The notes below the pieces were generated by a model. It worked only from the letters and a program-made list of their open reading frames with translations. It was not told where the DNA came from and did not search any database. A stretch of DNA of 64,000 bases from Sinonovacula constricta (Eukaryota > Mollusca > Bivalvia > Cardiida > Solecurtidae): the NCBI GenBank assembly GCA_007844125.1, contig CM017570.1, positions 52,582,609 to 52,646,608 of the forward strand, in the 5' to 3' direction. Shown here in pieces: positions 53,201 through 64,000 of the stretch (position 1 is the stretch's first letter; each line of letters starts with the position of its first letter). The position numbers and the translations under genes are program-made.

Positions 53201-54574
53201 CCAAAGGCCACATTCCACTTAGAAAAATAAAAAAGTATATCCTTTCAGACAGGGTTAAACCTGTAATACTGGTTTCAATGTTGTCATGAATGTTAATGTT
53301 CCATCCTGTATGCAACGCTGCAAAATACTCATGAAATGTTTCATGGGAAAACGATATTCTTGTCCTTTTACATGCTATGTCTGGCACAATGCTTTGTGTC
53401 AAAATTCCAACTTTGAGACATATTTTCATTTGTTCTTCTGAAAGACCATGGTCGACAGTTGAATCAAATACCACCTTCCTCCCTTCCTTGTGCATTGATG
53501 TTTCAAATGCTAATTTTGCTACTGCCGACAATATAGTCTTATAACGCACACACTTCCCGTTCTTTTTAAATATATCAGGAGGTGAAATTGTCTCGTCAAT
53601 ACCGATGTCAGCTATCCCTTTTAAAAGTGTTAACCCTTTTTCCTTTTCTGCGATATCAAACCAAAGCTCAATAACATTAGTATATATCTCCGTCTTTGAC
53701 TGTCCAAGGTCCTGGTCATTAAACCACAAACAGATGAGAAGGTTGAGAATGATCGGTGTCTTACTCATCTCTGCCACACAAGCCTTCTTTAAGCAGCTAG
53801 CAAAATCTTTATGTATCTTTTTTTTCCCACCCCGTATATTCAAACAATTAATCAACTTTTCACCCAATGTAGAGAGGTCTTGAACCCCAGTGACTTGTAT
53901 CTGCCTGTCCATTTCACTTTCTTTTAAACGTAATTTATCTAGTTTCCAGGGACGGGTTGTAGTTATAATTGTACACTGTAAACAAGAGTTTCTCCCTGGT
54001 ACTCCATTACTAATTGATGGCACATCTGATTGTTCTGTTTCTGTCCATTCATCTAAACCATCCAGAATAATCAAGCATTTTTTAGAGGAACTAATTATTT
54101 TCTTGAGAAGCTCACCTGGTTCATCAACAGCAATAAGCCTAAGAAGCTGGGACTTTATCATTTCTTCAATGTAGTACTGTTTAGTTGCCTTTCGCAGTTC
54201 GATATAAAATAAAAAGTCATACTGTTTTAATGCCAGCTCGAAATCATTTAGTGTTTCAATTTTTTCATGTAGATTACACCAGGTTGACAAAATATATTTG
54301 GTAAGAGAGGTTTTACCCATCCCGGCATCTCCAGTGACATAGATATTGTAATAAGGATCGTCACCGTTTTCGAAAATGTCTTTGAGGTTTATTGGCATTT
54401 TGTTTTTCTCAAATGATGACTTACATAGAGCTTTGTGATCGAGCAGCTGCAGCAGTGGTTCAGCATATATATCGTCAATATCAGTCTCGAATTTTGAAGA
54501 CGCAGTGATAAGAGACTTTATTAATTTTTTTTGGTAATGCTGAACCAGGCTGTTGTGTAGCCTAGAGAACCAAC
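44226..54574 (-). CDS. Giant NACHT-LRR exon (3' coding exon of a HEPN-NACHT-LRR NLR-like gene)
   Basis: Second coding exon of an intracellular NLR-type receptor or NTPase. Seen: the frame is open from a 3' splice site (AG at 54576-54575) to TAA at 44228-44226, and an in-frame TAA lies at 54584-54582 just inside the intron, so the frame opens only at the splice site. In the 3702-residue spliced numbering this exon covers 254-3702. Walker A GDAGMGKTS is at about 335-343, Walker B LIILDGLDE at about 421-429, a sensor-like TTTRPWKL at about 458-465, and the SHETFHEYFAA motif typical of NACHT winged-helix tails at about 662-673. A helical linker follows, then 36 LRR units of 77 residues (937-3702). 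No signal peptide or membrane segment is evident, so a cytosolic location is inferred. Known: NACHT modules oligomerise on ATP/dATP, and LRRs sense ligands or autoinhibit. The ligand is unknown. Translation could alternatively begin at the in-frame ATG at 54398, giving a 3390-residue protein without HEPN. Confidence 0.93.
44229..52526 (-). repeat. 36-unit array of 231-bp (77-residue) leucine-rich repeats
   Basis: Units start every 231 bp from 52526 down to 44441. Unit 1 is degenerate (VIDLSTHTHLES) and unit 36 is cut to 71 residues. 35 full units plus 71 residues account exactly for residues 937-3702, so no unit carries an indel. The typical unit begins FLDLSNHTEL and contains RISVSGLK, DIKLANNGEIVSLMKSVS, HGLEELVLQNID and CAEHQNNEDC. 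Each holds three LxxLxL-type strands, starting near unit positions 10, 29 and 58. Variation concentrates at positions 12, 14, 30-33, 35-36, 60 and 64-65, the exposed places in that strand pattern. Central units are much more alike than the first and last, which points to recent unequal exchange. Confidence 0.93.
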
Positions 54575-55760
54575 CTGAAAATTAAAAGTTCGTTGTTCAA
54601 AATAGTGACATGTTAAGTTTCTTTTTTACATAGGTGTATGAAGTGAATAAAGCAAACACATCGAAAAAAGGGATTTATAAATCGCGTACAGTTTTAATAT
54701 ATATTCTATCAAAACGTTTTTATCTATCAGCGGTAAACAAATTGTATGCACTTGTCATAAAAGAATCATGGACAAACATGAATGCCATTTTACATAATCA
54801 TTTCTCCTACGTTTATTTCAGATGAATTATTAATACAATTTAGAAGTTGATGAATATATAATGTAATTACATTAGGCGGAAAATATCCACCCTCGTTGTA
54901 CATGCATCCCCCTATATACACACCGAACCATACAATATACCCGTCCATTAATCCATTTATTTACCTATTCATTTACACAATATTTATCCAATCACAATTA
55001 CATTATACGACCTATACATACACTGATAAATGCACCCACATATACAAGCCATGATAATGTTTACATATGCTCAACATACATCCCTAAATCCACACAAAAG
55101 GCCTATTGCCGTTGATGACGTTGTCGCGACTTTCACTAAGACATGACGCCGTGTTATATAATAGCAGAATTATATTTCATGCGATGTACATATGCCAGTC
55201 TACTTGGCTACTTGTAATGTCATAGTGTAAATCGTAGAGACGTCACTTTCTATGTATAGAAAGTGCATACAATGACAGCATTTTACGTTCCGTCATCTCA
55301 GTCAAGTGTATGTTACCCTGTTAATATATATCCATGTATTAAAGAAAGTTATAATTTAACGCTTTCAACCATAATGAATTTTGCGGCTGTTTAGATTCTC
55401 TTTTTTTTCGCTACATGCCGGAGTGTTTGTTTTAATTCAAAACAATTGTATACTTAGTTGAGGTCACATATTATACTCCGGTGTTTCTTTGTACATTTAA
55501 TTCAAAGATACAACCAGAATTACTGAATTAGACTTTTAACTAGATGTCGTTGACAAAAGTTTCCCATATCGTAACAAAATATCAGTAATTATTACCGCAT
55601 CATAACCAAATGTCGGTAACTTCATACAGCGTAATATCATCATGTCGAACACATTCGGAAATGTAAGCGGTGAATTAACTGGGTAACTGTAATTCCTATG
55701 ATAAAACAAATCCATCCAAGGGCGTATCTAGACAGGATATGATATGTACGCATGGTCGCT

Positions 55761-55789
<29 letters not shown>
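55761..55789. repeat. (GT)n microsatellite in the intron
   Basis: About 14 uninterrupted GT repeats. Confidence 0.9.
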
Positions 55790-55791
<2 letters not shown>

Positions 55792-56394
55792 GGAGGCGTC
55801 TGGGCATACATGGAAATAGAATTAGTCAAAATTATATAAAGACGTAGTCACAAATTGCCTTTAGTTTTTGTCAGTAAGCCTCGGGACTAAGCAAATACCA
55901 GTGTTTATTACCTGAAGAATTAGACGTCACACTAACACCAAAGATAAATGGCTGTCTGTCAATTGAATGCAGTAACCATTGTACATCTAACGAAAAGATA
56001 ACAAATAAATTGACAAAATTGCTCACAAAGGTATGTAAAGGTCTTATTGTCCCAAGAAGTTATTATCTGAGATGTAATATTTAATTTATAAGAGTACACG
56101 ACCTTTACCAAATAAGCGGAGCTACAGAAAAGTTACTAAATCGATTTTGCAATTTCACTTAATTTTTCCTGGTATAAATAGTCGTAATAGTTGATCGCAA
56201 TAAATATAATATTTGCTCCTGCTAGGAAAAGATGTTTTGCAGAGTTAAAATTTATTTTCATTCTTTGGGGACAATGTGTAATTTTCTGCGTACAAACAGC
56301 TACAGTACATTCCTGTCATTGTGGTATGTTCTGCGTAGTAATAACCGATTATAGTTAATACAAACCACATAATAACTTTTCGGCAAAACAAATT

Positions 56395-56545
56395 TATGTC
56401 GGTTGAAAATACGGCATCAAAACTTCATGTCGGTAATTAGCACGGCATCAAAATAACATGTCGGTAATTAGTGCGGCATCAAAATAACATGTCGGTAATT
56501 AGCACGGCATCAAAATAACATGTCGGTAATTAGTGCGAAATATTA
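56395..56545. repeat. 31-bp tandem repeat in the intron
   Basis: ATGTCGGTAATTAGCACGGC followed by ATCAAAATAAC, four or more copies with AGCACGG alternating with AGTGCGG. Diverged GTCGGTAA relatives are scattered through 55580-56640 and at 10690-10930. Confidence 0.85.
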
Positions 56546-56906
56546 ACTTGTAATAGCGTTATGACTTCATTACGGTAATTACTCACAGACATAACAACTT
56601 GGTGTTTGTAACTGTCACTGCGTGAAAACTTCATGTCGGTTTTTGTATGAGGCGAAATAACTTACTATTTAAAATCTTTAGGCGTTTAGAATATAATTAG
56701 GGTCAGAATAATCATTATGATTAATAAACAAAGGATCCTCGTAAAGCCTTGATGCATGCTTTATTTAAAGTGAATAAATTTCTCACAATGTATCGTAGAT
56801 ATTTTATTATTTAAGCATATTCAACAACCGACTCAAATACAGATTCTTTAATTATTGGACATATTTACAAAAACAAGCATATTCATTATTCAACTTACAT
56901 CAAGAC

Positions 56907-56911
56907 TTACG

Positions 56912-56978
<67 letters not shown>

Positions 56979-57092
56979 ACACACACACACGCACGCACGC
57001 ACGCACACATACACACCTCCCCAACAAACACACGTATCCGCACGACACACATCCCACACACGCTCACGCATATCTGCGTGCACACACACACA
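56907..57092. repeat. (CA)n microsatellite in the intron
   Basis: (CA)n with CGCACG interruptions, ending ~165 bp from the donor of the HEPN exon. It is the counterpart of 11466-11712. Confidence 0.95.
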
Positions 57093-57256
57093 TCTAGTTC
57101 GATCCACGCACCCATGTATGCAAGTTATTTCTCATGTCAATCCCATCTAATTTTGTAAGCACATTCTGTCATACATATATATCCCTCTCATGCACCGATA
57201 TATTTACATCAAAGATTCGTAAAGGTTAATCTCAAAATAAGTCTTTAAGAGCTTAC

Positions 57257-58016
57257 CTTCGACTTCAATTGGATCGTTGTGGACACGTTTTAATTCATCC
57301 TTCACTTCTTCAAGCCCATGTGTTACCCTTTTAACAGTGTCTTTGATGTCTCGTATACTAGAGTCGCTTTCCGCAGTTGTTTTCTGTATGCATGTAAGAC
57401 TCTTGTTTACTTCTTTGAAATTATGCGCCTGTTCTTGTCGTAGATGTTCGATATCAGACAATATATCATCAAAACGTGTAAATGTTTCAATCGTGAATTT
57501 CATTCGTTCCATGTATTCAATGTCCACTAGTTCTTCATTCTTTATTCCATCAGCAAGTTCATTTAGTGAAACGTTGACGCAAAGTTCATTTTTAGTTTTA
57601 AGAAGAGTTGTATTGATGTCATTCCAATTCGTTTTGAATTCATTTTCTGTCATAGATAACGTACATACATGGCCAAACACACGGTTTCTAAGCGTTCGTA
57701 TTTCCTTTACGGCATCACTTTTTACATAATCGCCTTTAATTACGCAGTTTAAAATAATGCAACTGAGTAGTGTTATGTCAAACAGCTCTATGTCAGCATT
57801 TGGAAACAAAATATTCATTTGGTCTTGGTTTAAGATCCTTTTCTTACATAAGGAATCAATTATATCTTTATTGTGCTTTGCGTTTAAAAAGACATCCAAT
57901 GTTTGTGGATAATAACTTTTCATAAAAAATTCCTTTAAAATTGCCCGACCTCCTTCAATTAAGAATCGGGAACACTGGTACCAGTTGGTCCTTTCCAGGT
58001 TGGTACCGGCCGCCAT
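57257..58016 (-). CDS. DZIP3-like HEPN exon (5' coding exon of the same NLR gene)
   Basis: First coding exon, residues 1-253 plus one base of codon 254. Seen: the frame starts at an ATG in good context (CACAAGATGGCGG) and contains NWYQC, EGGR, LNAKHNKDIID, FPNADIE and LLSCIILNC blocks. The HEPN signature is R110-N-R-V-F-G-H116. Residues about 160-245 are charged and probably coiled coil. The exon ends at a consensus donor (GAAG/GTAAGC, GT at 57256-57255). The phase is one leftover base, which joins the acceptor at 54574 to make Gly254 and continues for 58 open codons before the old NACHT-exon ATG. Known: HEPN domains are alpha-helical dimerisation or RNA-cleavage modules, and DZIP3-type HEPN domains are often fused to NACHT or death-fold modules in bivalves. 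Inferred: an N-terminal effector or adaptor. RNase activity is not shown; only the R and H of the motif are visible. Confidence 0.87.
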
Positions 58017-58040
58017 CTTGTGTTTCTTGAGATTAGATCT
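58017..58040 (-). promoter_or_regulatory. 3' splice site and short 5' leader before the HEPN ATG
   Basis: On the minus strand CTTTCAG (AG at 58040-58039) is followed by a 22-base leader and the ATG at 58016. The same arrangement is kept in the paralogue (AG at 12640-12639). This suggests that a noncoding first exon and the promoter lie further upstream, above 58040. I could not locate them. Confidence 0.55.
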
Positions 58041-58175
58041 GAAAGTTCAATAATTTCAAAAGGCAATAAGGCAATAAAGACATTACACACGTTTTTGAAC
58101 TTGATAAATAAGAATATTGTAGTAGAAAATAAAAAACAATGTCCAGTGGAACACTGAGCTGGCATAGACATTTTG

Positions 58176-60205
58176 CCCATGTTTAAATAAACCATTGTAT
58201 ACTTTATCACAGTTTTGCAAACATTTGAGTGTTAGTTGTGGAATAGGGCTAGAGTGTTGGTATATATATATATATTACACAGGTGGGCAGCACCAGTATC
58301 GTTTGGACACAGTGCTGGAGCTTATATTTTCTGCCCACAGTGTCTAAGTCACACACACCCGGGATCATGCTCAACAGTCCCTTATAAATGTAGTTGCTTA
58401 TTGGAATACGGTAATAATAAATCACTATCTCGAATTATTTTCAACAAGTTACTACAGGCAATGTAATAAGTTTTTTGCCCAATATATTCGGGTAGTTTTA
58501 ATTCTATTATCTTATATACCAATTTAGTACATGTATAGATTTTTGAGTCTATGCCTGTTATGGTTTGGTAATTATGTTTAATAAAAAGAAATTTAGAGAT
58601 GGTATATTTAATTTATCAATGCCCAGTTTTCAGCGCTTCTTATATATAATCGTATTTTCTATCAATATGTGTTTATGGAGGGAGACCCGTAGATAATAGG
58701 TGTGTGAGATGTAAGGGAGGTCACTCTCCATACCCGGAAGTAGCGAGGCTAAAAATGAATTCGTTGTTTATTTTTATTATTTTTCCATAAAATAACTTGG
58801 ATTTGAGGATGTTTCAAATGTATTATGTATTAGCTATTTCTATACCTTTATTATTTTTATTGAAAAGTGCATGATCCCCGGTTGTGGGTTTGTAAGCAGT
58901 TTATCTATGTTGAGTTGATGTGATATATGTTTGAACACTAGACCAACAATATCATTTTCATAACATTATAGGCTATGGCTAGAAAAAATACACTATTGAT
59001 GTTAGTTTTTCTTTAGGAGATGGGTTGTAGTTATGTGGTGCAGCTATTGTTAGACACTGTGGGCAATCTGAAGCCGCCACTGGGAGGGGTCTGTTAGGAT
59101 TTGAGCCCGAGACCAGAGTCCGTTGCGACATATGGCGAATTGGATGCCCGCGAGAGTAGGTTTGGGTCTATACGAGAGAAACCCTTCTAACCTCTATGCC
59201 CCTTTTCATATGGATGAGGTGGCGAATAGCTGAAACGAGTAGCCCGGCATTGGTCGTTAAAAGTATTAAATTAAACACTGCTAAAATATAAAATGAATGG
59301 GTATAATACCTGAATACGGGGTGGATCTATTACCCAAATAATACAATTAGTATATGCGTGTCCAGAAGATTTTTTAAAAGGAGACTGCGGAGTCGAGTCC
59401 TCCCAACTTTTCTCGGCCCAAGTCCAAGATTCTCGGGCCATTGCCAGGGGCTGATCTAGACAGGCCACGCTAGGCTCTCTGATGATTACTTCGCCCAGGG
59501 GACGAGATATAAGATTGGGCTGTAAATGTGGTCTCTTGTGTGTTCACAAGTGTTTCCTAAGGTTTGACATTTTGTCCGTTCTTGACCCCAGGTGATCCAA
59601 TTCAGTTTGCTAAAAATAGTTTGTATGGAAAATGGCCTGACTCCTGGCGACCACGTTTTATTACCAATTAATTGTTTTACCAATCTTGATAGAGGGCTAC
59701 ACACGAAACTAGTTTACCAAATATCAAGGTTTAGGATTTTTTAGCTTCTGAGAATAAGACTTGCAAAGTTTTGCTATAAAGCCACTATGGACTATATAAC
59801 CATATAGGAAAATGACCCTGTTTTGGACCAATCAAATTTTCTTAACTTGTACAACAACTATTCAAAGCTATGATTCTTGCATTTCCTGACAATGAGAGTT
59901 GCAACGCTTTACAAGAAAACTTTGTATGGAAAAATGACCAGGCCCCTGGCGGCCATGTTTTCTAATGAATAAAATTTATGAGAACAATCTTTAGACAGGC
60001 CTCCTATGGAACATGTGTACTAAATATCAAAGCTCTAGCACTTGTAGTTAGGAGCAAGAAAAAAATTCAAAGTTTAACTATATAGCCATATGTATAAAAT
60101 GATCAAGCACGATGTTTTTGATGGGTCAAGTCTTTGAACAGATTTTCGTTACCCTTGCCTATTAAAAGCTTTTGATGAAGTTTGGTTGAATTTGGGACAG
60201 CTTGT
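58176..60205. other. Noncoding part of duplication copy 2
   Basis: Collinear with 16274-18410: a short (TA)7 in place of (TA)60, the CACTGGGAGGGGTCT block (59080) and the ~150-bp dispersed units (59620-60200). Small frames here (60-83 codons) are not conserved intact in copy 1. Confidence 0.65.
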
Positions 60206-61305
60206 TCAAACAAGAGGGCCATGAGGGCCCGTCATCGCTCACCTGAGAACACAGGATATTAGTAAGCTCATATCTAGCATCAAGTAATTGATAGTTATTT
60301 ACTTTAGAAATCTTTGCTGAAGATTGTACTATTAGTGTGGCCACTGGGTTGATAAAATTTTCTAGAATTTTACCTAGTAACCTACTGAATCCACATGACC
60401 CTCTTCAAAACAAAAATATGTAGGATTTCATACTGGCAAACGTTCTGGCCAAGTTTGGTGAAGACTGGGCCATCATTGTGGCCTCTTAGTGTTTTCACAA
60501 GGTTTTTCTAAAATTTGACCTAGTGACCATCTTTTTGACCCGACATGGCCCAATAATATATTCATCCAAGATTTCATCCAGACAAACAATCTGATCAAGT
60601 TTGGTAAAGATTGGACTATGAATGAGGCCTCTAGTGTGTTCACGCGCCTTTTCTAAGTTTTGAGCTAGTGACCTATTTTTTGACCCCACATGACCCAATA
60701 AAAAACTCATCAACGATTTTATGCAGACAAACATGTTGACCAAGTTTGATAAAGATTGGCATGTATATGTGGCCTCTAGTGTGTTCGCAAGCTTTTTGTA
60801 AGATTTGATCTAGTGACCTACCTTTTTAGCCCACATAACTAAGTTATTAACTCATCCAAGATTTCATACAGGCAAACATAGTGATCAAGTTTGGTGAAGA
60901 TTGGGCCATAAATGGGGCTTCTAGTGTGTTTACAAGCTTTTTCTAAGATTTGACCTAGTGACCTACTTTTTGACCCCCAAGTGCACCAATAACGAACTCA
61001 TTTAACATTTCATGCAGACACACCCTTTGACTAAGTTTCGTGAAGATTGGGCTATAAATGTGGTCTCTAGTGTATTCAAAAGCGTTTTCTGAGATTTGAC
61101 CGTGTGACCTATTTGTTGACCCCACCTGACCCAATAATGAACTTATCAAAGATTTTATGCAGATAAACATTCTGACCAAGTTTGATGAAGATTGGATAAA
61201 AACTGTGGCCTCTAGCGTGTTCACAAGCTAAAATGTTGACGACAAAAGTCGGGCGAAGCGTTATCAGAAAAGCTCACCTTGAGCACGCTGTACTCAGCTG
61301 AGCTT
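60206..61305 (+). mobile_element. Mollusc repeat element with ~140-bp units (copy 2, first)
   Basis: Left end CAAGAGGGCCATGAGGGCCC with ATCGCTCACCTGAGAACACA; right end GCTGTACTCAGCTGAGCTTAA. It contains about six internal units with TTGACCTAGTGACC and TGGTGAAGATTGGGCCATAA. The ends CTCACCTGAG and CTCAGCTGAG are near inverted repeats. Confidence 0.8.
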
Positions 61306-62812
61306 AACAAGAGGGCCATTATTACCCTTAATCGCTCACATGAGGACACAGGATTTTAGTAGGCTCAAATCTGGCATCAAGTAATTAAGAGTTATTTATT
61401 TTAGAAATCTTTGGTGAAGATTGGACCATAAGTGTATCCACTGGGTTAATAACATTTTGTAGAATTTTACCAAGTATCCTACTGAAGCCACATGACTTAC
61501 TTTAGAACATATGTAAGATTTCGTACGGGCAAACATGCTGGCCTAGTTTGGTGAAGATTGGGTCATAAATGTGGCCTCTTAAGTGTTTACACAACTTTTT
61601 TTCTAAAATGTGACCTAGTGACCTACTTTCTAACCCCACGTGACCCAATAATATGCTCATCCAAGATTTTGATGCAGACAAACCATTTTGATCAAGTTTG
61701 GTGAAGATTAGGCTATGAAAGTGGCCTCTTGTGTGTTCACAAGCTTTTGCTAAGATTTGACTTAGTGACCTAATGTTGACCCCACGTGACCCAATAATAA
61801 ATTCATCCAAGATTTCATACAGACAAGCATTATGATCAGGTTTGGTGAAGATTGGGCTAGAAATGTGGTTTCTAGTGTGTTCACAAGCTTTTACTAAGAT
61901 TTGACCTACTGACCTACTTATTAACACCACCTGACCCAGTTATGAACTCCTTCAATATATGATGCGGGCAAACATTTTGATCAAGTTTGGTGAATATTGG
62001 GCCATAAATGGGACCTCTAGGTTCACAAGGTGTTTCTAAGATGTAACCTAGTGACCTACTTTTTGAACCCACGTGACCCAGTTATGAACTCCACCAAGAT
62101 TTCATGCAGACAAACATTCTGACCAATTTTGCTGAATATTGGGCTATAAAATGTGGTTTCAAGTGTGTTCACAAGCTTTTTCTAAGATTTGAACTAGTGA
62201 CCTACTTATTAACACCACCTGACCCAGTTATGAACTCCTTCAAGATATGATGAGGGCAAACATTTTGATCAAGTTTGGTGAATATTGGGCCATAAATGGG
62301 ACCTCTAGGTTCACAAGGTGTTTCTAAGATGTAACCTAGTGACCTACTTTTTGAACCCACGTGACCCAGTTATGAACTCCTCCAAGATATCATGGTGACA
62401 AACATTTTGACCAAGTTTGCTGAATATTGGGCTATAAAATGTGGTTTCAAGTGTGTTCACAAGCTTTTTCTAAGATTTGAACTAGTGACCTTCTTTTTAA
62501 ACCCACGTGACCCAGTTACGAACTCTTCCAAGACTTCATGGAGACAAACATTTTGACCAAGTTTGGTGAAGATTGGGCTATAAATGTAGTCTTTAGTGTG
62601 TTCACAAACTTTTTTTCTAAAATTTGACCTGGTGACCTACTTTTTGACCCCAGGTGACCCAATAATGAACTCATCTAAGATTTCATGCAGACAAACATTG
62701 TGACCAAGTTTGATGAAAATTTGATAATAACTGTGGCCTCTCTAAAATGTTGACGACGGACGACGCGATATCACAAAAGTTCCCCTTGAGTACGTTGTGC
62801 TCAGGTGAGCTA
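61306..62812 (+). mobile_element. Mollusc repeat element with ~140-bp units (copy 2, second)
   Basis: It starts immediately after the previous element with CAAGAGGGCCATTATTACCC and TTAATCGCTCACATGAGG, and ends GTTGTGCTCAGGTGAGCTAAAAA. It includes a local duplication of a ~280-bp stretch (61990-62180 resembles 62260-62480). The 142-codon minus frame at 61502-61930 is repeat-derived. Confidence 0.8.
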
Positions 62813-64000
62813 AAAATGTTGTCCGACACGTGGACACTATATAGAAAATTAAAAGGCCAATTACTCAGTTAAAAATGAACAAACCAGAATGTGCAGACAA
62901 TGCGCACATTTACACTTGTTAGTAAAGTTTCCAACAAAGTATCATTGAATTCCAACTGGCGTTTGCTGAGAAATAGCCTGGACACAAATGGGTCTTATTA
63001 ATCACATTACATTGAAATTTGAAGGGGCAATAACTAAAAAATCGTTGAAACATTCATTCCTAGAAATTCCTAGACACCGGCCTTAAAGGGCAAGTACCTT
63101 TTTAAAGCGATTCTAATCCTATTACAGTGTCCCTTTCGCAAAATTACACAATCATTTCCCGAACAGCGTTAACCAGTGCCTTTTACATTTACAGATAAAG
63201 CTGCGACACAACAGTTTCCCGGCATAGTGTCTAAATCTTAGAAGCATTTTTTGTTTAATCAAGAAAGAAAGCGTTAACTATGTGCTAGAAATGTGCATTT
63301 GTTTCGTTCATAATAACACGTGTTAATCACGCAGTATACTCTGTGCCTAATTACTGAGATTCCGTCGTCTTATGAGTTCATCAACCTTATAGTTAAAAAA
63401 AGTTGCCGGTTCATCTTACTTTTTTTCTAATGGTTATCATAGTTGTCAATAAGTTTGTATTGTTTTAAATTATTGCAATATAGACTGTGATTGTTAACAC
63501 ATTTATTTGAACAAATGAAAATAAATTATTTGTATTCTTTTCATAATTTGTTTGAGATGACTTATCACTGATTTAGGTAAATATTTTGTTGTTTTTTTTG
63601 TTTTTTTTTGTATTATTTCCATGGCAAGTTTGTTTAATAATTGGATTTATTTGAATAAAACAAAATCAATGTGTGTGCCAGAATTTTTCTTCCAAAGTGT
63701 TTGATTGATACTGTGGTTGTTAACTTCTTATATGAATAAAGTGAAATTACATTTGTATTATTTTCATAAAATGCCAGAATTCTCGAAAATAAGATTTAAT
63801 AAAAAGTGTAAGTATTGATTATGCGATTGTTACAATTATACGAATTGTTTGTGGGTTGAATTTGTTTAACAACACTTCATGTAGTGGTGTTTGATTTTAG
63901 CTTATTGTGATTGTCTCTATTTACTGACTTAAATGATGTGGTCTAAACACAGATATGGCTCATATGATATTGTTAACTGAATCACATAACAAAATGTACC
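62813..64000. other. Right part of duplication copy 2; no gene
   Basis: Collinear with 21393-23070 but ~560 bp shorter near 63050. AT-rich, with a T/G-rich run at about 63590-63611. No supported gene. Confidence 0.6.

Larger units (their letters stand above)
54575..57256 (-). other. Intron joining the HEPN and NACHT-LRR exons
   Basis: The 2682-bp interval is bounded on the minus strand by GTAAGC and TTTTAATTTTCAG, and the splice preserves frame. It holds (CA)n, (GT)n, a 31-bp tandem repeat and several GTCGGTAA-rich stretches. I see no further coding exon in it, but a small alternative exon cannot be excluded without transcripts. Confidence 0.8.
55600..64000 (+). repeat. Segmental duplication, copy 2 (runs off the window)
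   Basis: Same orientation and order as copy 1. The left boundary is blurred inside the NLR intron near 55.5-56.6 kb. The right boundary is not reached: the last bases still match copy 1 at 23058-23070. It contains the HEPN exon that is joined to NACHT-LRR, and two consecutive mollusc repeat elements where copy 1 has one. Confidence 0.85.

Overview
The window looks like animal nuclear DNA, most likely from a bivalve mollusc. It is AT-rich and crowded with microsatellites, minisatellites, tRNA-derived SINE-like elements and the ~140-bp interspersed repeat (TTGACCTAGTGACCTACTTT core) that I recognise from mollusc genomes. It also carries an NLR-type gene with a DZIP3-like HEPN exon, a combination known to be expanded in bivalves. 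The species cannot be named from this sequence. One gene is well supported, plus one truncated paralogue of its first coding exon.

Main gene (minus strand, 58038 to 44226). A HEPN-coding exon (58016-57257) splices through a 2.68-kb intron into one ~10.3-kb exon (54574-44226). That exon encodes a NACHT NTPase, its helical/winged-helix tail, and 36 consecutive leucine-rich units. Every unit is 77 residues (231 bp) with no indel. The model predicts a cytosolic HEPN-NACHT-LRR protein of 3702 residues with about 108 LRR strands. Inside the array there are 3-unit (693 bp) and 6-unit (1386 bp) higher-order duplications, and wrecked extra units lie beyond the stop codon.

Paralogue (minus strand, 12638 to 11866). 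A second HEPN exon keeps the 3' splice site, the RNxxxGH motif and the 5' splice site, but a Glu codon has become TAA one base before the splice donor. No NACHT or LRR sequence follows it in the remaining 11.8 kb. It may make a HEPN-only protein or be a decaying fragment.

The two HEPN exons lie in a large segmental duplication. About 10.7-23.07 kb matches about 55.6-64.0 kb in the same order and orientation, and the match runs off the right end of the window. The copies differ by a 3.5-kb insertion, by microsatellite lengths and by the number of mollusc repeat elements.

Layout: 0-0.58 kb, 59-bp minisatellite; 2.16-7.6 kb, 22-bp satellite with a 2.13-kb higher-order period; 7.7-10.7 kb, SINE-like elements and a 100-base assembly gap; 10.7-23 kb, duplication copy 1; 23-36 kb, gene-free sequence with a 62-bp minisatellite, (TAG)n, (ATT)n and paired dispersed repeats; 36-42 kb, a fold-back element in a 71-bp array and successive 52-, 44-, 42- and 44-bp arrays; 43.9-58 kb, the NLR gene; 58-64 kb, duplication copy 2. 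Many small open frames in the repeats are not credible genes.
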